64,000 nucleotides of DNA from Gilliamella sp. Choc5-1 (GCF_001690595.1 NZ_LZHH01000109.1:33038-97037), one strand, 5' to 3'; counted from the first letter of the stretch, positions 9,610 through 21,062 are shown. Translations and numbers: made by a program. Notes: generated by a model not told the origin, from the sequence alone.

Positions 9610-10251
9610 TTATCTTTGAGGTAACTGCTTAATAAAATTATTGGTTAATAGTTGTTTTATCTCTTTACGGTCAATTTGAGAGACATATTCTTTTAGTTGA
9701 GTCATTTGTAATCCGGCGTAGCCACAAGGGTTAATGTTATTAAAAGGGGAAAGATCCATATCAACATTGAATGCAAGTCCATGTAAAGTGCAGCCACGAC
9801 TGATATGCAAACCAAGTGAACAAATTTTCTTTTCGTTAATATATACTCCTGGTGCATCAGACTTTGCATTAGCTATAATACCATAATGGAGCAATGTTTG
9901 AATGACACTATTTTCTAAATAACTAACTATATCTCGGATACCTATCTTAAGTCTTTTTAAATCAAATAAAATATACATGATTTGTTGACCTGGAGCATGG
10001 TAAGTAATTTGACCACCGCGATCGGTCTGAATAACTGGGATATTTGTCTGATTTAATAAATGTTCTGCTTTACCAACTTTACCTTGGGTAAATACAGGTT
10101 CATGCTCGACTAACCAGATTTCATCAAGAGAATGCTCATTACGTTGTTTTGTAAAGTCATGCATAGCTTGATAGGTATACACATATGGTTTAATTTTTAA
10201 GTCTTTGATTATGACATTATTAATGGTCATAGTTTTTTCTGTTGTCTTCAA
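9610..10251 (-). CDS. lipB: Octanoyl-ACP:protein octanoyltransferase
   Basis: Transfers octanoate from acyl carrier protein to the lipoyl lysine of lipoate-dependent enzymes, the step before LipA. The 213-residue protein has [16 protein letters not shown] near residues 78-93, the catalytic lysine in [11 protein letters not shown] near 140, and the catalytic cysteine in [11 protein letters not shown] near 180. The encoded start is an ATG within a short cluster; a second in-frame ATG follows after seven residues ([12 protein letters not shown]) and could be the real start. It is 10 bases from lipA and divergent from the pyruvate dehydrogenase operon. Confidence 0.97.
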   Translation of the reverse strand: MKTTEKTMTINNVIIKDLKIKPYVYTYQAMHDFTKQRNEHSLDEIWLVEHEPVFTQGKVGKAEHLLNQTNIPVIQTDRGGQITYHAPGQQIMYILFDLKRLKIGIRDIVSYLENSVIQTLLHYGIIANAKSDAPGVYINEKKICSLGLHISRGCTLHGLAFNVDMDLSPFNNINPCGYAGLQMTQLKEYVSQIDRKEIKQLLTNNFIKQLPQR

Positions 10252-10602
10252 GTAATATTATCGAAATTTTTACAAGTATATAACAGATTTTGTAATAACT
10301 TGACAACTTGTAGTTATTTTTAGTGTAGTTATTAAAATAATATTTATACTTACTCTTAATTAAAATTTAATTATTTATCAGATAAATAATATTAATTTTG
10401 TTATTATTATTGAAATAGTTGATTAATTTGATAGGAATTAACATTCTTTTCAAAGTAGCAGTTTGCTTTACTTTTTTTTTAAAAATGGCAGACTGCTATA
10501 AATAAAACTCCGTAATCCAGCGTTTTAGCTTGATTAGTGACATTTTTTAATGTAATTAAGAATAAAACGTTGTATTTTTCTAAACAAAAAAGAGGTTTTT
10601 AT
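10252..10602 (+). promoter_or_regulatory. lipB-aceE divergent control region with leader hairpin
   Basis: About 350 very AT-rich bases separate the divergent lipB and aceE starts and must hold both promoters. A TTGACA hexamer at 10300-10305 could be a -35 for aceE, although no good -10 follows. The clearest structure is a 10-bp stem, AGCAGTTTGC at 10457-10466 pairing with GCAGACTGCT at 10488-10497. Its loop is T-rich, and it lies about 105 bases before the aceE start. No PdhR-type operator (ATTGGTnnnACCAAT) was found, and no pdhR gene is next to aceE. Confidence 0.5.
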
Positions 10603-13269
10603 ATGTCGGACATGCAAATGAATGATGTCGATCCAATTGAAACACAAGATTGGCTCAAAAGTGTTGAGTCTATTATTCGAGAAGAAGGTGTCGAACGTGC
10701 ACAGTATATTATTGAACAAATAGTTAATAAGGCGAGAGATGGGGGTGTTCCAGTACTTTTTGGTTCTTCAACAAGCAATTATGTCAATACTATTCCAGTA
10801 GAAGAGCAACCTGCTTATCCTGGCGATTGGGAAATAGAAAGACGTATTCGTTCAATTGTCCGTTGGAATGCAATTATGATGGTGTTACGAGCTTCAAAGA
10901 AAGATTTAGAGCTTGGTGGCCATATGGCATCGTTCCAATCTGCAGCTACTTTTTATGAAGTCTGTTTTAACCACTTTTTCCGTGCTCGTAATGAAAAAGA
11001 TGGCGGTGATTTAATTTACTTCCAAGGGCACATCTCACCAGGTATTTATTCTCGAGCTTTTATTGAAGGTCGTTTAACCGAAGAACAATTAGATAATTTC
11101 CGCCAAGAAGTACATGGTAAAGGGTTACCTTCTTACCCACATCCTAAACTACTCCCAGAATTCTGGCAATTCCCAACAGTATCAATGGGGCTTGGTCCTA
11201 TTAGTGCAATTTACCAAGCACGTTTTTTAAAATATTTAGAAAATCGTGGACTAAAAGATACCTCTGAACAAACTGTTTATGCTTTCTTAGGTGATGGTGA
11301 GATGGATGAACCAGAATCAAAAGGTGCAATTACCGTTGCAACGCGTGAAAAACTCGATAATTTAGTGTTTGTTATCAACTGTAATTTACAACGTTTAGAT
11401 GGTCCAGTAACGGGTAATGGCAAAATTATCAATGAACTAGAAGGTGTATTTGCTGGTGCGGGTTGGAACGTAATTAAAGTTCTTTGGGGTGACCGTTGGG
11501 ATAAACTTCTCCAAAAAGATAAGTCTGGTAAGTTAATTCGACTAATGAATGAAACACTTGATGGTGATTATCAAACATTAAAATCAAAAGACGGTGCTTA
11601 TGTTCGCGAGCATTTCTTTGGTAAATACCCTGAAACTGCTGAATTAGTTAAAGATATGTCTGATGAAGAAATCTTTAGATTAAATCGTGGTGGTCAAGAT
11701 CCTGCTAAAATGTTTGCAGCATTCCAACGATCAAAAGAAACCAAAGATCGCCCAACTGTTATTCTTGCTCACACCATTAAAGGTTATGGCATGGGAGCTG
11801 CAGCTGAAGCAAAAAATATTGCACACCAAGTGAAAAAAATGAATATGGATGGCGTACGTCATGTTCGCGATTTCTTCAATATTCCAGTAACAGATGAAGC
11901 ACTTGAAAAATTACCATACATCAAATTTGAGGAACACACGCCAGAATACAAATACATTCATGAGCGTCGTGAAGCGTTACATGGTTATGTACCATCTAGA
12001 TTAACTCATTTTTCAGGAACTGTTTCAATTCCTCCATTAAGTGAATTTGCGTCATTACTTGAAGCTCAATCGAAAGAAATATCAACCACTATAGCATTTG
12101 TCCGTGCGCTTAATATTATGCTTAAGGATAAAGAACTTGCTCCACGTCTAGTACCTATTCTAGCTGATGAAGCACGTACTTTTGGTATGGAAGGTTTATT
12201 CCGTCAAATTGGTATTTATAATCCACACGGTCAACAATATACACCACAAGATAAAGAACAAGTGGCTTATTATCGTGAAGATGAGAAAGGTCAAATTCTT
12301 CAAGAAGGAATTAATGAATGTGGTGCAACGGCTTCTTGGATTGCTGCGGCCACTTCATATAGCACAAATGATTTTCCAATGATTCCATTCTACATTTACT
12401 ATTCAATGTTTGGATTCCAACGTATTGGTGATCTAATGTGGGCAGCAGGTGATCAACAAGCACGTGGATTTATGATTGGTGGAACCTCTGGTCGAACAAC
12501 GCTAAATGGTGAAGGTTTACAACACCAAGATGGTCACAGTCACATTCAAGCATTAACTATCCCTAACTGTATATCATATGATCCTGCTTATGCTTATGAA
12601 GTTGCGGTAATCATGCAAGACGGTTTACGTCGCATGTATGGTGAGCAAGAAAACGTTTACTACTATATTACAACTCTCAATGAAAACTATGCACAACCAG
12701 CAATGCCAGAAGGTGCAGAAGAGGGCATTCGACGAGGTATTTATAAACTAGATACCGTTGAGGGTCAAAAAGGCAAACCGACTGTTCAGTTACTAGGTTC
12801 AGGCTCTATTTTACGCCATGTTCGTGAAGCGGCTGAAATCTTAGCTAAAAATTATGGTATTAGCTCAGAAGTTTATAGCGTAACATCCTTTACAGAGCTT
12901 GCTCGTGATGGTCAAGATTGCGAACGATATAATATGTTGCATCCAAGTGAAACACCAAAAGTGCCTTATGTTGCACAAATTATGAATAACAATCCAGCGG
13001 TGGTTTCAACTGATTATATGAAATTGTTTGCTGAGCAAATTCGTGGATTTGTACCTGCTGAAAGCTATCGAGTACTCGGTACTGACGGTTTCGGTCGCAG
13101 CGATAGCCGTGAAAATTTACGTCATCACTTTGAAGTCGATGCATCTTATGTTGTGGTTGCAGCATTGGGTGAACTTGCTAAACGTGGCGATATTGAAGTT
13201 AGCGTTGTTGAAGATGCGATCAAAAAATTCGAAATCAATGCCGATAAACTTAATCCACGAATTGCATAA
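10603..13269 (+). CDS. aceE: Pyruvate dehydrogenase E1 component
   Basis: Thiamine-diphosphate-dependent decarboxylase that oxidises pyruvate and acetylates the lipoyl groups of AceF. The frame is open from 10537, but the ATG at 10603 has an AGAGG ribosome-binding site 7 bases upstream. It gives an 888-residue protein beginning MSDMQMNDVDPIETQDWL, equal in length to E. coli AceE (887). The ThDP/magnesium motif GDGEMDEPES is near residue 230 with NCNLQRLDGP downstream. The active-site segment HTIKGYGMG and the C-terminal domain TDGFGRSDSRENLR are also seen. It is the first gene of aceE-aceF-lpd, with 12 bases to aceF. Confidence 0.98.
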   Translation: MSDMQMNDVDPIETQDWLKSVESIIREEGVERAQYIIEQIVNKARDGGVPVLFGSSTSNYVNTIPVEEQPAYPGDWEIERRIRSIVRWNAIMMVLRASKKDLELGGHMASFQSAATFYEVCFNHFFRARNEKDGGDLIYFQGHISPGIYSRAFIEGRLTEEQLDNFRQEVHGKGLPSYPHPKLLPEFWQFPTVSMGLGPISAIYQARFLKYLENRGLKDTSEQTVYAFLGDGEMDEPESKGAITVATREKLDNLVFVINCNLQRLDGPVTGNGKIINELEGVFAGAGWNVIKVLWGDRWDKLLQKDKSGKLIRLMNETLDGDYQTLKSKDGAYVREHFFGKYPETAELVKDMSDEEIFRLNRGGQDPAKMFAAFQRSKETKDRPTVILAHTIKGYGMGAAAEAKNIAHQVKKMNMDGVRHVRDFFNIPVTDEALEKLPYIKFEEHTPEYKYIHERREALHGYVPSRLTHFSGTVSIPPLSEFASLLEAQSKEISTTIAFVRALNIMLKDKELAPRLVPILADEARTFGMEGLFRQIGIYNPHGQQYTPQDKEQVAYYREDEKGQILQEGINECGATASWIAAATSYSTNDFPMIPFYIYYSMFGFQRIGDLMWAAGDQQARGFMIGGTSGRTTLNGEGLQHQDGHSHIQALTIPNCISYDPAYAYEVAVIMQDGLRRMYGEQENVYYYITTLNENYAQPAMPEGAEEGIRRGIYKLDTVEGQKGKPTVQLLGSGSILRHVREAAEILAKNYGISSEVYSVTSFTELARDGQDCERYNMLHPSETPKVPYVAQIMNNNPAVVSTDYMKLFAEQIRGFVPAESYRVLGTDGFGRSDSRENLRHHFEVDASYVVVAALGELAKRGDIEVSVVEDAIKKFEINADKLNPRIA

Positions 13270-13281
13270 GAGGTTATTATA

Positions 13282-14877
13282 ATGAGTATTCAAATCAAAT
13301 TACCTGATATCGGTGGTGACGAAGTAGAAGTAACCGAAATTCTGGTTAAAATAGGCGATAAAGTTGAAGCTGATCAGTCAATTATGACAGTTGAAGGTGA
13401 TAAAGCATCAATGGAAATCCCAGCACCACAGGCTGGTATTGTTAAATCTATTTCTGTAAAAATTGGCGATAAAGTCAAAACAGGCGTTGACATTATGGTC
13501 TTTGATGGGCAAGGTGGCGAAACTGCCGCTCCAGCTACAGTTACAGCACAAGAAGCACCAAAAGTTGAAGTAACACCAACTGCAACTAGCCAAATTGTAG
13601 ATGTAAAAGTTCCAGATATTGGTGGTGATGAAGTCGAAGTAACGGAAATTTTGGTAAAAGTAGGTGATACTATATCTGTTGATGATTCATTAATTACCGT
13701 TGAGGGTGATAAAGCCTCAATGGAAGTACCAGCAACCATTGCTGGTACGGTTAAAAGTATCACGATAAAAGTGGGTGATAAAGTAAAAACAGGTTCCAAA
13801 ATCATGGAATTTGAAACCACATCTAGTGCAGCTCCAGTTACTCAAGCAGCTCCAGCTGCCGCAGCGCCTGTTGCTGAAAAAGCAGCACCTGAGCCAACGC
13901 CAGCACCAGTTGCTGCAAAATCAGCGCCTGCTTCATCAAGCAATGAGTTTGTTGAAAACGATGCTTATGCTCATGCAACACCATCTGTACGTCGTTTAGC
14001 ACGTGAATTTGGGGTAAATCTAGCAAAAGTTACTGCTACAGGTCCTAAAAACCGTATTTTACGTGAAGACATTCAAACTTACGTAAAAAATGCTGTTAAA
14101 CAAATTGAAAGTGGCGCTACAGGTGGTGCATTACCTGGTCTATTACCATGGCCTAAAGTTGATTTTAGCAAATTTGGTGAAGTTGAAAGTTTACCATTAA
14201 CTAAAATTCAAAAAGTATCAGGTGCAAATTTACACCGTAACTGGGTAATGATTCCGCATGTGACAGAATTTGATGAAACAGATATTACTGATTTAGAAGC
14301 ATTCCGTAAGCAACAAAATGCAGAAGCAGATAAGAAAAAACTTGATCTTAAGATCACGCCACTTGTGTTTATCATGAAAGCGGTAGCAAGTGCATTAACA
14401 GCGTATCCACGCTTTAATAGCTCATTATCTGAAGATGCCCAAACCTTAATTATCAAAAAATACATTAATATTGGCGTTGCTGTCGATACACCAAATGGTC
14501 TTGTAGTACCAGTATTTAAAGATGTTGATAAAAAGGGTATTGTTGAACTTTCTCGTGAGCTTGCGGCAATTTCTAAAAAGGCACGTGAAGGTAAATTGAC
14601 AGGTAGCGATATGCAAGGTGGATGTTTCACTATTTCTAGCCTTGGTGGCATTGGTACAACCTCGTTTACACCAATTGTTAATGCGCCAGAAGTTGGTATT
14701 TTAGGTGTATCTCGCTCTAGCATGAAACCAGTTTGGAATGGCAAAGAGTTTACACCACGGCTAATGTTGCCATTATCATTATCATTCGATCACCGAGTTA
14801 TTGATGGTGCTGATGGTGCACGCTTCTTAAGCCATATTGTTAACGTCTTATCCGACTTACGTCGTTTAGTGATGTAA
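13282..14877 (+). CDS. aceF: Pyruvate dehydrogenase E2, dihydrolipoyl acetyltransferase
   Basis: Core of the pyruvate dehydrogenase complex; it transfers acetyl from lipoate to CoA. The 531 residues contain two lipoyl domains (about 1-75 and 108-182), each with the lipoylation motif GDKASME. E. coli AceF has three and 630 residues. An Ala/Pro-rich swinging linker follows (about 183-225), then the peripheral-subunit-binding domain [16 protein letters not shown] near 232. The catalytic domain, from about 300, ends with the active-site motif [13 protein letters not shown]. The lipoyl lysines are substrates of LipB and LipA, encoded just upstream. Confidence 0.98.
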   Translation: MSIQIKLPDIGGDEVEVTEILVKIGDKVEADQSIMTVEGDKASMEIPAPQAGIVKSISVKIGDKVKTGVDIMVFDGQGGETAAPATVTAQEAPKVEVTPTATSQIVDVKVPDIGGDEVEVTEILVKVGDTISVDDSLITVEGDKASMEVPATIAGTVKSITIKVGDKVKTGSKIMEFETTSSAAPVTQAAPAAAAPVAEKAAPEPTPAPVAAKSAPASSSNEFVENDAYAHATPSVRRLAREFGVNLAKVTATGPKNRILREDIQTYVKNAVKQIESGATGGALPGLLPWPKVDFSKFGEVESLPLTKIQKVSGANLHRNWVMIPHVTEFDETDITDLEAFRKQQNAEADKKKLDLKITPLVFIMKAVASALTAYPRFNSSLSEDAQTLIIKKYINIGVAVDTPNGLVVPVFKDVDKKGIVELSRELAAISKKAREGKLTGSDMQGGCFTISSLGGIGTTSFTPIVNAPEVGILGVSRSSMKPVWNGKEFTPRLMLPLSLSFDHRVIDGADGARFLSHIVNVLSDLRRLVM

Positions 14878-14893
14878 TTAAGGAGATCAAATT

Positions 14894-16318
14894 ATGAGTC
14901 AAGATGTTAAAACACAAGTTGTGGTTTTAGGAGCAGGACCAGCGGGTTATTCCGCTGCGTTTCGTGCTGCCGACCTTGGACTAGAAGTTACCCTTGTTGA
15001 ACGTTATTCAACACTTGGTGGTGTTTGTTTAAATGTAGGCTGTATTCCATCAAAAGCATTACTTCATGTTGCTAAAGTAATGGATGAAGCAAAATCATTA
15101 ACCGAACATGGTATCCATTTTGGTACACCTAGACTTGAATTAGACAAAGTGCGCGGTTGGAAAGAAAAAGTCATTAGTCAACTGACTAATGGACTAGCTG
15201 GTATGGCCAAAATGCGCAAAGTCAATGTGATTCAAGGTGAAGCACAGTTTACTGGTAGTCATACAATGGAGGTAACTTCATCAAAAGGAATCACTAAGAT
15301 CACCTTTGATAATGCGATTATTGCAGCGGGCTCTCGTCCAATCAAGTTGCCTTTTATTCCACATGATGATCCTCGTATTTGGGATTCTACAGATGCCTTA
15401 GCCTTAACCACCATTCCTAAAAAATTATTATTAATGGGTGGCGGAATTATAGGTCTTGAAATGGGGACTGTATACCATGCACTTGGTTCAGAAGTCGATG
15501 TAGTTGAAATGTTTGATCAAGTGATTCCGGCTGCTGATAAAGATGTAATTAAAGTCTTTACTAAGCAGATCCAAAAGAAATTCACGTTACGATTGGAAAC
15601 TAAAGTTACTACCGTTGAAGCAAAACATGATGCAATTTATGTCACCATGGAAAAGAAAGACGGCAGCACCGAAACTCATACTTATGATGCGGTATTAGTA
15701 GCAATTGGCCGTACACCAAATGGTAAATTAATTAGTGCCGAAAAAGCAGGCGTTAATGTTACTGACCGTGGATTTATTGAAGTCGATAAACAGATGCGTA
15801 CCAATGTTCCGCATATCTATGCAATTGGAGATATTGTTGGTCAACCAATGCTTGCGCACAAAGGCGTACACGAAGGTCATGTGGCAGCAGAAGTAATTGC
15901 AGGTAAAAAACACTTCTTTGATCCAAAAACCATTCCTTCTATCGCTTATACTGAACCTGAAGTTGCTTGGGTTGGTTTAACTGAAAAAGAAGCGAAAGAG
16001 AAAGGTATTGATTATGAAGTATCAATCTTCCCATGGGCAGCTTCAGGACGAGCTATCGCTTCTGATTGCTCTGAAGGGATGACAAAACTGATCTTCAATA
16101 AAGCAGATAATCGCCTATTAGGTGGTGCGGTTGTTGGTGCAAATGGCGGTGAATTACTTGGTGAAATCACCTTAGCTGTCGAAATGGGTTGCGATGCCGA
16201 AGATATTGCATTAACAATTCATGCTCACCCAACATTGCATGAATCAATTGGCTTAGCCTCTGAAATTTATGAAGGCTCAGTCACTGATTTACCAAATGCT
16301 AAGGCGAAGAAGAAATAG
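14894..16318 (+). CDS. lpd: Dihydrolipoamide dehydrogenase (E3)
   Basis: FAD flavoprotein that re-oxidises dihydrolipoate and reduces NAD; it is shared by pyruvate and 2-oxoglutarate dehydrogenases and the glycine cleavage system. The 474 residues match E. coli Lpd (474). The N-terminal FAD site is VLGAGPAGYSAAFRAADLG, the redox-active disulfide lies in GGVCLNVGCIPSKALLH, and the NAD-binding fold carries LLMGGGIIGLEMG. The C-terminal catalytic His-Glu is in HAHPTLHE. An AAGGAGAT ribosome-binding site precedes it, 16 bases after aceF. A strong terminator closes the operon. Confidence 0.98.
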   Translation: MSQDVKTQVVVLGAGPAGYSAAFRAADLGLEVTLVERYSTLGGVCLNVGCIPSKALLHVAKVMDEAKSLTEHGIHFGTPRLELDKVRGWKEKVISQLTNGLAGMAKMRKVNVIQGEAQFTGSHTMEVTSSKGITKITFDNAIIAAGSRPIKLPFIPHDDPRIWDSTDALALTTIPKKLLLMGGGIIGLEMGTVYHALGSEVDVVEMFDQVIPAADKDVIKVFTKQIQKKFTLRLETKVTTVEAKHDAIYVTMEKKDGSTETHTYDAVLVAIGRTPNGKLISAEKAGVNVTDRGFIEVDKQMRTNVPHIYAIGDIVGQPMLAHKGVHEGHVAAEVIAGKKHFFDPKTIPSIAYTEPEVAWVGLTEKEAKEKGIDYEVSIFPWAASGRAIASDCSEGMTKLIFNKADNRLLGGAVVGANGGELLGEITLAVEMGCDAEDIALTIHAHPTLHESIGLASEIYEGSVTDLPNAKAKKK

Positions 16319-16346
16319 TAATAATAAGTCATTTATATACTTAATA

Positions 16347-16380
16347 AAATGCCGTTAGCTCAAACTAACGGCATTTTTAT
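16347..16380 (+). terminator. Terminator of the aceE-aceF-lpd operon
   Basis: A stem AAATGCCGTTAG / CTAACGGCATTT with a 6-base loop runs straight into a T-rich tail, 28 bases after the lpd stop. A textbook intrinsic terminator. Confidence 0.9.
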
Positions 16381-16536
16381 TTTTTATAAGATAATTTTTG
16401 TCAAAAAGTTTCAGGAGTGCACTACGTTTATGTAGAAAACAAATAAAAATCAATTAATTAAATTCATGCCCCTGATAAATCTCAAGTTATGTATTTTGAG
16501 TGAATTATTTTAAGCATATGAAATGTAAAAACTTGA

Positions 16537-17109
16537 TGTTTTCTAGCAGGAACAAAAACAGCGAAAATTGTCCATACAAAGATTTATCGCTATCTTTGGG
16601 ATGGTAATGTTTTATTGCATGAATGGCATTATCAGTGTGCACGGCGTCCTAAGGTTATTTCTGATGAGCTGGGAATGCTTATTTTGGACCACCCCGAACC
16701 GGTCCAAAACCTGACCACTTGGGTTTATGAGGAAGGAAGTTTAGCACCCACTGCTAAGCTATGTAATGGCAAGTCCTACTCAATTGTATCGGACTATTTG
16801 GGCAGACCGGCTCAGGCCTATGATGATAAAGATGAACTGGTTTGGCAGGTGGAATTTGACATCTATGGCAGAATACGGGAAGATTCGTTTAACAATCAGC
16901 CGTTTATTCCGTTCCGGCAACTGGGGCAGTATGAAGACCAAGAACTAGATGGACTTTATTATAATCGTTTCAGGTATTACGACAGTAATACAGGAACTTA
17001 TATAAGTCAAGACCCTATCGGGCTGGCAGGTAATAACCCGAATTTTTATGCATATACGTTCGATTCTAATTTGGAAGTTGATCCATTTGGATTGGATTTA
17101 AAATCCTGA
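16537..17109 (+). pseudogene. Rhs-family C-terminal core remnant
   Basis: The open frame begins after a TGA at 16534 without a credible start and reads into YRYLWDGNVLLHEW, an internal Rhs motif. This is followed by GRPAQAYDDKDELVWQ, GQYEDQELDGLYYNRFRYYD and the core-ending DPIGLAGNNPNFYAYT, VDPFGLDL. It stops five codons after the DPFGL boundary where a toxin tip would normally begin. The large N-terminal shell of an Rhs protein is missing. The GC content looks clearly higher than that of the flanking genes, consistent with acquisition by transfer. Rhs proteins are polymorphic toxins delivered by type VI secretion; this is a fragment. About 170 bases after it hold no intact ORF, possibly decayed tip sequence. 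Confidence 0.8.
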
Positions 17110-17279
17110 AAATGGAGAAATAAAAATGATTTAAACTATGTAGGAAAATTAGCTGATCAAAATTGAATATTTGAACACGCCTTTCCTGTTGCACCTTTTT
17201 TAGTACTTTTAAATCTAAATGCACATCATTTTATTCAGTTTTTTTAAGAAATTTTTGAAACTAAATTAATCAGTAGGGA

Positions 17280-17513
17280 TTAATGGTAAGGCTGATAAAC
17301 GTGGTAAATATCTAAATCAATCACATAGTCTACAGCAATATTTTTATTATACGGATAAATTTGATAACCATAACGAAAGCAAAATATGTGAGTGAAATTT
17401 TCGGAACCTACATCATTGAGAACTTTCATCATACGCGATTTTAGCTGCCCTATTGATGAAGCTTTGCCTGAAATTAATGTATTACCATAAAAACTTTCAA
17501 TTTCAATTATCAT
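17280..17513 (-). CDS. Hypothetical 77-residue protein beside Rhs remnant
   Basis: A small acidic and aromatic-rich protein beginning MIIEIESFYGNTLISGKASS and ending DLDIYHVYQPYH. It has no signal peptide or membrane segment, and I do not recognise the family. The ribosome-binding site is poor. Its place next to an Rhs C-terminal remnant makes an orphan immunity-type protein conceivable. However, it lies on the opposite strand, whereas cognate immunity genes normally follow the toxin on the same strand. It may also be a chance ORF. Confidence 0.4.
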   Translation of the reverse strand: MIIEIESFYGNTLISGKASSIGQLKSRMMKVLNDVGSENFTHIFCFRYGYQIYPYNKNIAVDYVIDLDIYHVYQPYH

Positions 17514-17806
17514 TTTTTCAGATTTTAAAAATTATTTTGTCATAGAATTTAGTTAACATAATTGATAAAAATAGAAAATTGCTACAAATAAGTTGTTGAC
17601 CATAATCATAAGACTAAAATAAGCCAACATTAAGTTTATAAAATACTTTTTATTATGTCTATAATATTTCGGTTTATTCTCTCACCATGCCATATATTGT
17701 TTATGCAATATAAGTTTGATAGTTAGCTCAAACTGTATTTTAAAAGTGATTAAGTATATAATGCCCCACAAATTTAATTAATTTATATCATCTAATATAT
17801 ATTTTT

Positions 17807-18892
17807 ATGAAATCTTCAATTATCAACAAATTAGAAATGCTACAAGAGCGTTATGAAGAAGTTCAAGCATTATTGTCTGATGCTTCGGTTATTGCGGATC
17901 AAAATCGCTTTCGCACTTTGTCTAAAGAATATTCTCAATTAACAGGGGTGGTTAAGTGTTTTTCTGATTGGAAGCAAACACAAGAGGATATTGAGACAGC
18001 TAAAATGATGCTATCTGATCCTGAAATGAGTGAAATGGCACAAGAGGAGTTAAACGAAGCATTAAGTCGAGTTGAAGAACAAGAAAAGCAACTACAAGTT
18101 TTACTATTACCTAAAGATCCTAATGATGATTATAATTGTTTTATCGAAGTTAGAGCTGGAACTGGTGGTGATGAAGCGGCTATTTTTGCTGGCGACTTAG
18201 CACGAATGTATACAAGATTTGCCGAATCACGGAATTGGCGTGTTGAGATTATGAGTGCAAATGATGGTGAACATGGTGGCTATAAAGAAGTTATTATGTT
18301 AGTTAGTGGGGATGGTGTTTATGGTAATTTAAAATTTGAATCAGGTGGACACCGAGTCCAACGTGTACCGGAAACAGAATCTCAAGGTCGTATTCATACC
18401 TCTGCTTGTACCGTTGCTGTTTTACCGGAAGTCCCTGAAGCAGAAATGCCCGAAATCAACCCTGCTGATTTAAAAATTGATACCTATCGTTCATCTGGCG
18501 CAGGTGGTCAGCATGTTAATACAACAGATTCTGCTATTCGTATTACCCACATTCCTACGGGCATCGTTGTTGAATGTCAAGATGAGCGATCGCAACATAA
18601 AAACAGAGCCAAAGCAATGTCAGTTTTAGCTGCAAGAATTCAAGATGCGGAACTACGTAAGCGCCAACAAGAAGAGGCTTCAACACGTCGAAATCTATTA
18701 GGTTCAGGCGATCGTTCAGATAGAATCAGAACATATAATTATCCACAAGGTCGAGTAACCGATCATCGAATTAATTTAACGCTTTACCGTTTAGATGAAG
18801 TCATGGAAGGAAAATTAGAGATGCTAATCGATCCGATTGTGCAGGAATATCAAGCTGATCAACTAGCAGCTTTATCGGAACAAGATGAATGA
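17807..18892 (+). CDS. prfA: Peptide chain release factor 1
   Basis: Recognises UAA and UAG stop codons on the ribosome and triggers peptide release. Of 361 residues, the codon-recognition region has the RF1-type PxT tripeptide equivalent (VPETESQGR near 190). The GGQ catalytic motif is in [15 protein letters not shown] near 230, and the following [13 protein letters not shown] is typical. The next gene, prmC, overlaps its last four bases and encodes the methyltransferase that modifies the GGQ glutamine. hemA, which precedes prfA in E. coli, is not here; about 290 noncoding bases lie upstream instead. Confidence 0.98.
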   Translation: MKSSIINKLEMLQERYEEVQALLSDASVIADQNRFRTLSKEYSQLTGVVKCFSDWKQTQEDIETAKMMLSDPEMSEMAQEELNEALSRVEEQEKQLQVLLLPKDPNDDYNCFIEVRAGTGGDEAAIFAGDLARMYTRFAESRNWRVEIMSANDGEHGGYKEVIMLVSGDGVYGNLKFESGGHRVQRVPETESQGRIHTSACTVAVLPEVPEAEMPEINPADLKIDTYRSSGAGGQHVNTTDSAIRITHIPTGIVVECQDERSQHKNRAKAMSVLAARIQDAELRKRQQEEASTRRNLLGSGDRSDRIRTYNYPQGRVTDHRINLTLYRLDEVMEGKLEMLIDPIVQEYQADQLAALSEQDE

Positions 18893-19725
18893 CATACTTA
18901 CAATGGCTTAAAAGTGCATCTCAAACCTTAACAGATAGTGAAAGCCCAAAGCGAGATGCTGAAATTTTACTGAGTTTTGTTACGCAAAAAACGCGGACAT
19001 TTTTAATGGCGTTCAGTGAAACATTGCTAACTGATGATGAATTGATTGCTTTATCTGAATGTTTAGAACGCAGGAAAAATGGTGAGCCTATCGCTTATAT
19101 AACTGGCGAAAAAGAGTTTTGGTCCTTAAAGTTTAATGTTTCTAACGCCACTTTAATACCTAGACCGGATACCGAAAAATTAGTTGAATTAGGTTTAGAG
19201 TACCTTCCTAAAGTGCCTTGTGAAGTATTGGATCTTGGCACGGGAACCGGCTCGATAGTTATTGCAATGGCAACCGAACGTCAAGACTGTTTATTTACCG
19301 CAATTGAAAAAAATAAAGATGCCCTAATTTTAGCTCAAAAAAATGCGACCCAAATCGGGGTGAATAATGTTTATTTTTTACAAGGTGATTGGTACAAGCC
19401 AATAAAGAATAGAAAGTTTTCAATGATTGTCAGTAATCCTCCTTATATTGAGCCAACAGACATTCACTTATCTCAAGGCGATGTACGCTACGAACCAAGA
19501 AGCGCATTAGTTTCTGAAGATGATGGTTTAGCTGATATTAAACTAATTGTACAAGGTGCAACTAAACACTTAAACCAATATGGGTGGTTATTAATAGAAC
19601 ATGGTTGGAAACAAGGCGAGGCAGTGCAAACAGTTTTTAAACAACATGGATTTCAATTAGTAGAAACCTTCACCGACTATAGCGGTAATGACAGAGTCAC
19701 CCTTGGTCGCTGGTTTAAACCTTAA
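18889..19725 (+). CDS. prmC: Release factor glutamine methyltransferase
   Basis: SAM-dependent N5-glutamine methyltransferase that modifies the GGQ motif of RF1 and RF2. The 278 residues contain an N-terminal helical bundle and a Rossmann methyltransferase domain. This has motif [17 protein letters not shown] near residue 113 and the catalytic NPPY in VSNPPYIEP near 182. The ATG overlaps the prfA stop (ATGA), so translation is probably coupled. This pairs enzyme and substrate in one operon, as in most proteobacteria. Confidence 0.98.
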   Translation: MTYLQWLKSASQTLTDSESPKRDAEILLSFVTQKTRTFLMAFSETLLTDDELIALSECLERRKNGEPIAYITGEKEFWSLKFNVSNATLIPRPDTEKLVELGLEYLPKVPCEVLDLGTGTGSIVIAMATERQDCLFTAIEKNKDALILAQKNATQIGVNNVYFLQGDWYKPIKNRKFSMIVSNPPYIEPTDIHLSQGDVRYEPRSALVSEDDGLADIKLIVQGATKHLNQYGWLLIEHGWKQGEAVQTVFKQHGFQLVETFTDYSGNDRVTLGRWFKP

Positions 19726-19729
19726 CTAG

Positions 19730-20596
<867 letters not shown>

Positions 20597-20669
20597 GAGT
20601 TTAATTATTTAGCTACAATTAAAAAAACGTTATTTATTATAAAGTAAATGGTATTTTTAGCATATTAAT

Positions 20670-20706
20670 AAAAAAGAGAAACCAAATGTGATTTCTCTTT
20701 TTTATT
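20670..20706 (+). terminator. Terminator after kdsA
   Basis: A perfect AAAAAAGAGAAA / TTTCTCTTTTTT stem with a 10-base loop and a T-run, 74 bases downstream of the kdsA stop. Confidence 0.85.
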
Positions 20707-20779
20707 TGGTGGTCATTTTACGTTATTAATCTTTAGAAATTACTTACTTTTTAATCTTCAATTTTTCAACCACAGTAAT

Positions 20780-21062
20780 AAATATACATAAAAAATGCCA
20801 TATCCTAAATCATAGGTAGCGTGTTGATATTATAAATAAAATTGGTGATAGACTAAATATTGACACCAAACGTTCATCTAGAACATATTCATTAACATCT
20901 TCTAAAATCGTCATAACATATTAAATAATGTGACTTTAATGATTAATACTAACGTAATTTTGTACGTGGGTTGGTCATTTACAATGGGATATTTATACAA
21001 AGGTTTATATTTTAGGTGATATTTTTGTAAAAAATATTCAGGATTCTATACCGTCATAAGTT
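20780..21062 (-). repeat. Dispersed intergenic repeat, copy E (inverted)
   Basis: Read on the minus strand, the segment begins at about 21062 with GACGGTATAGAATCCTGAAT and continues TATTTTTTACAAAAATATCACC. This is the same core as four plus-strand copies elsewhere. Further along (minus strand) it shares a block containing TTATTTAAT and ATGTTCTAGAT with copy D at 62.8 kb, so homology reaches beyond the core. The outer boundary near 20780 is approximate. It occupies much of the region upstream of the chitoporin gene, and no ORF is present. Confidence 0.65.

Noticed and set aside
10537..10602. 22-codon N-terminal extension of aceE
   Set aside because: No ribosome-binding site for it and no match to AceE N-termini; the ATG at 10603 has AGAGG at good spacing and matches the family.
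13374..14744. Antisense ORFs of 148 and 178 codons inside aceF
   Set aside because: They mirror the repeated lipoyl domains and catalytic region of AceF on the other strand, with low-complexity Ser/Thr-rich translations.
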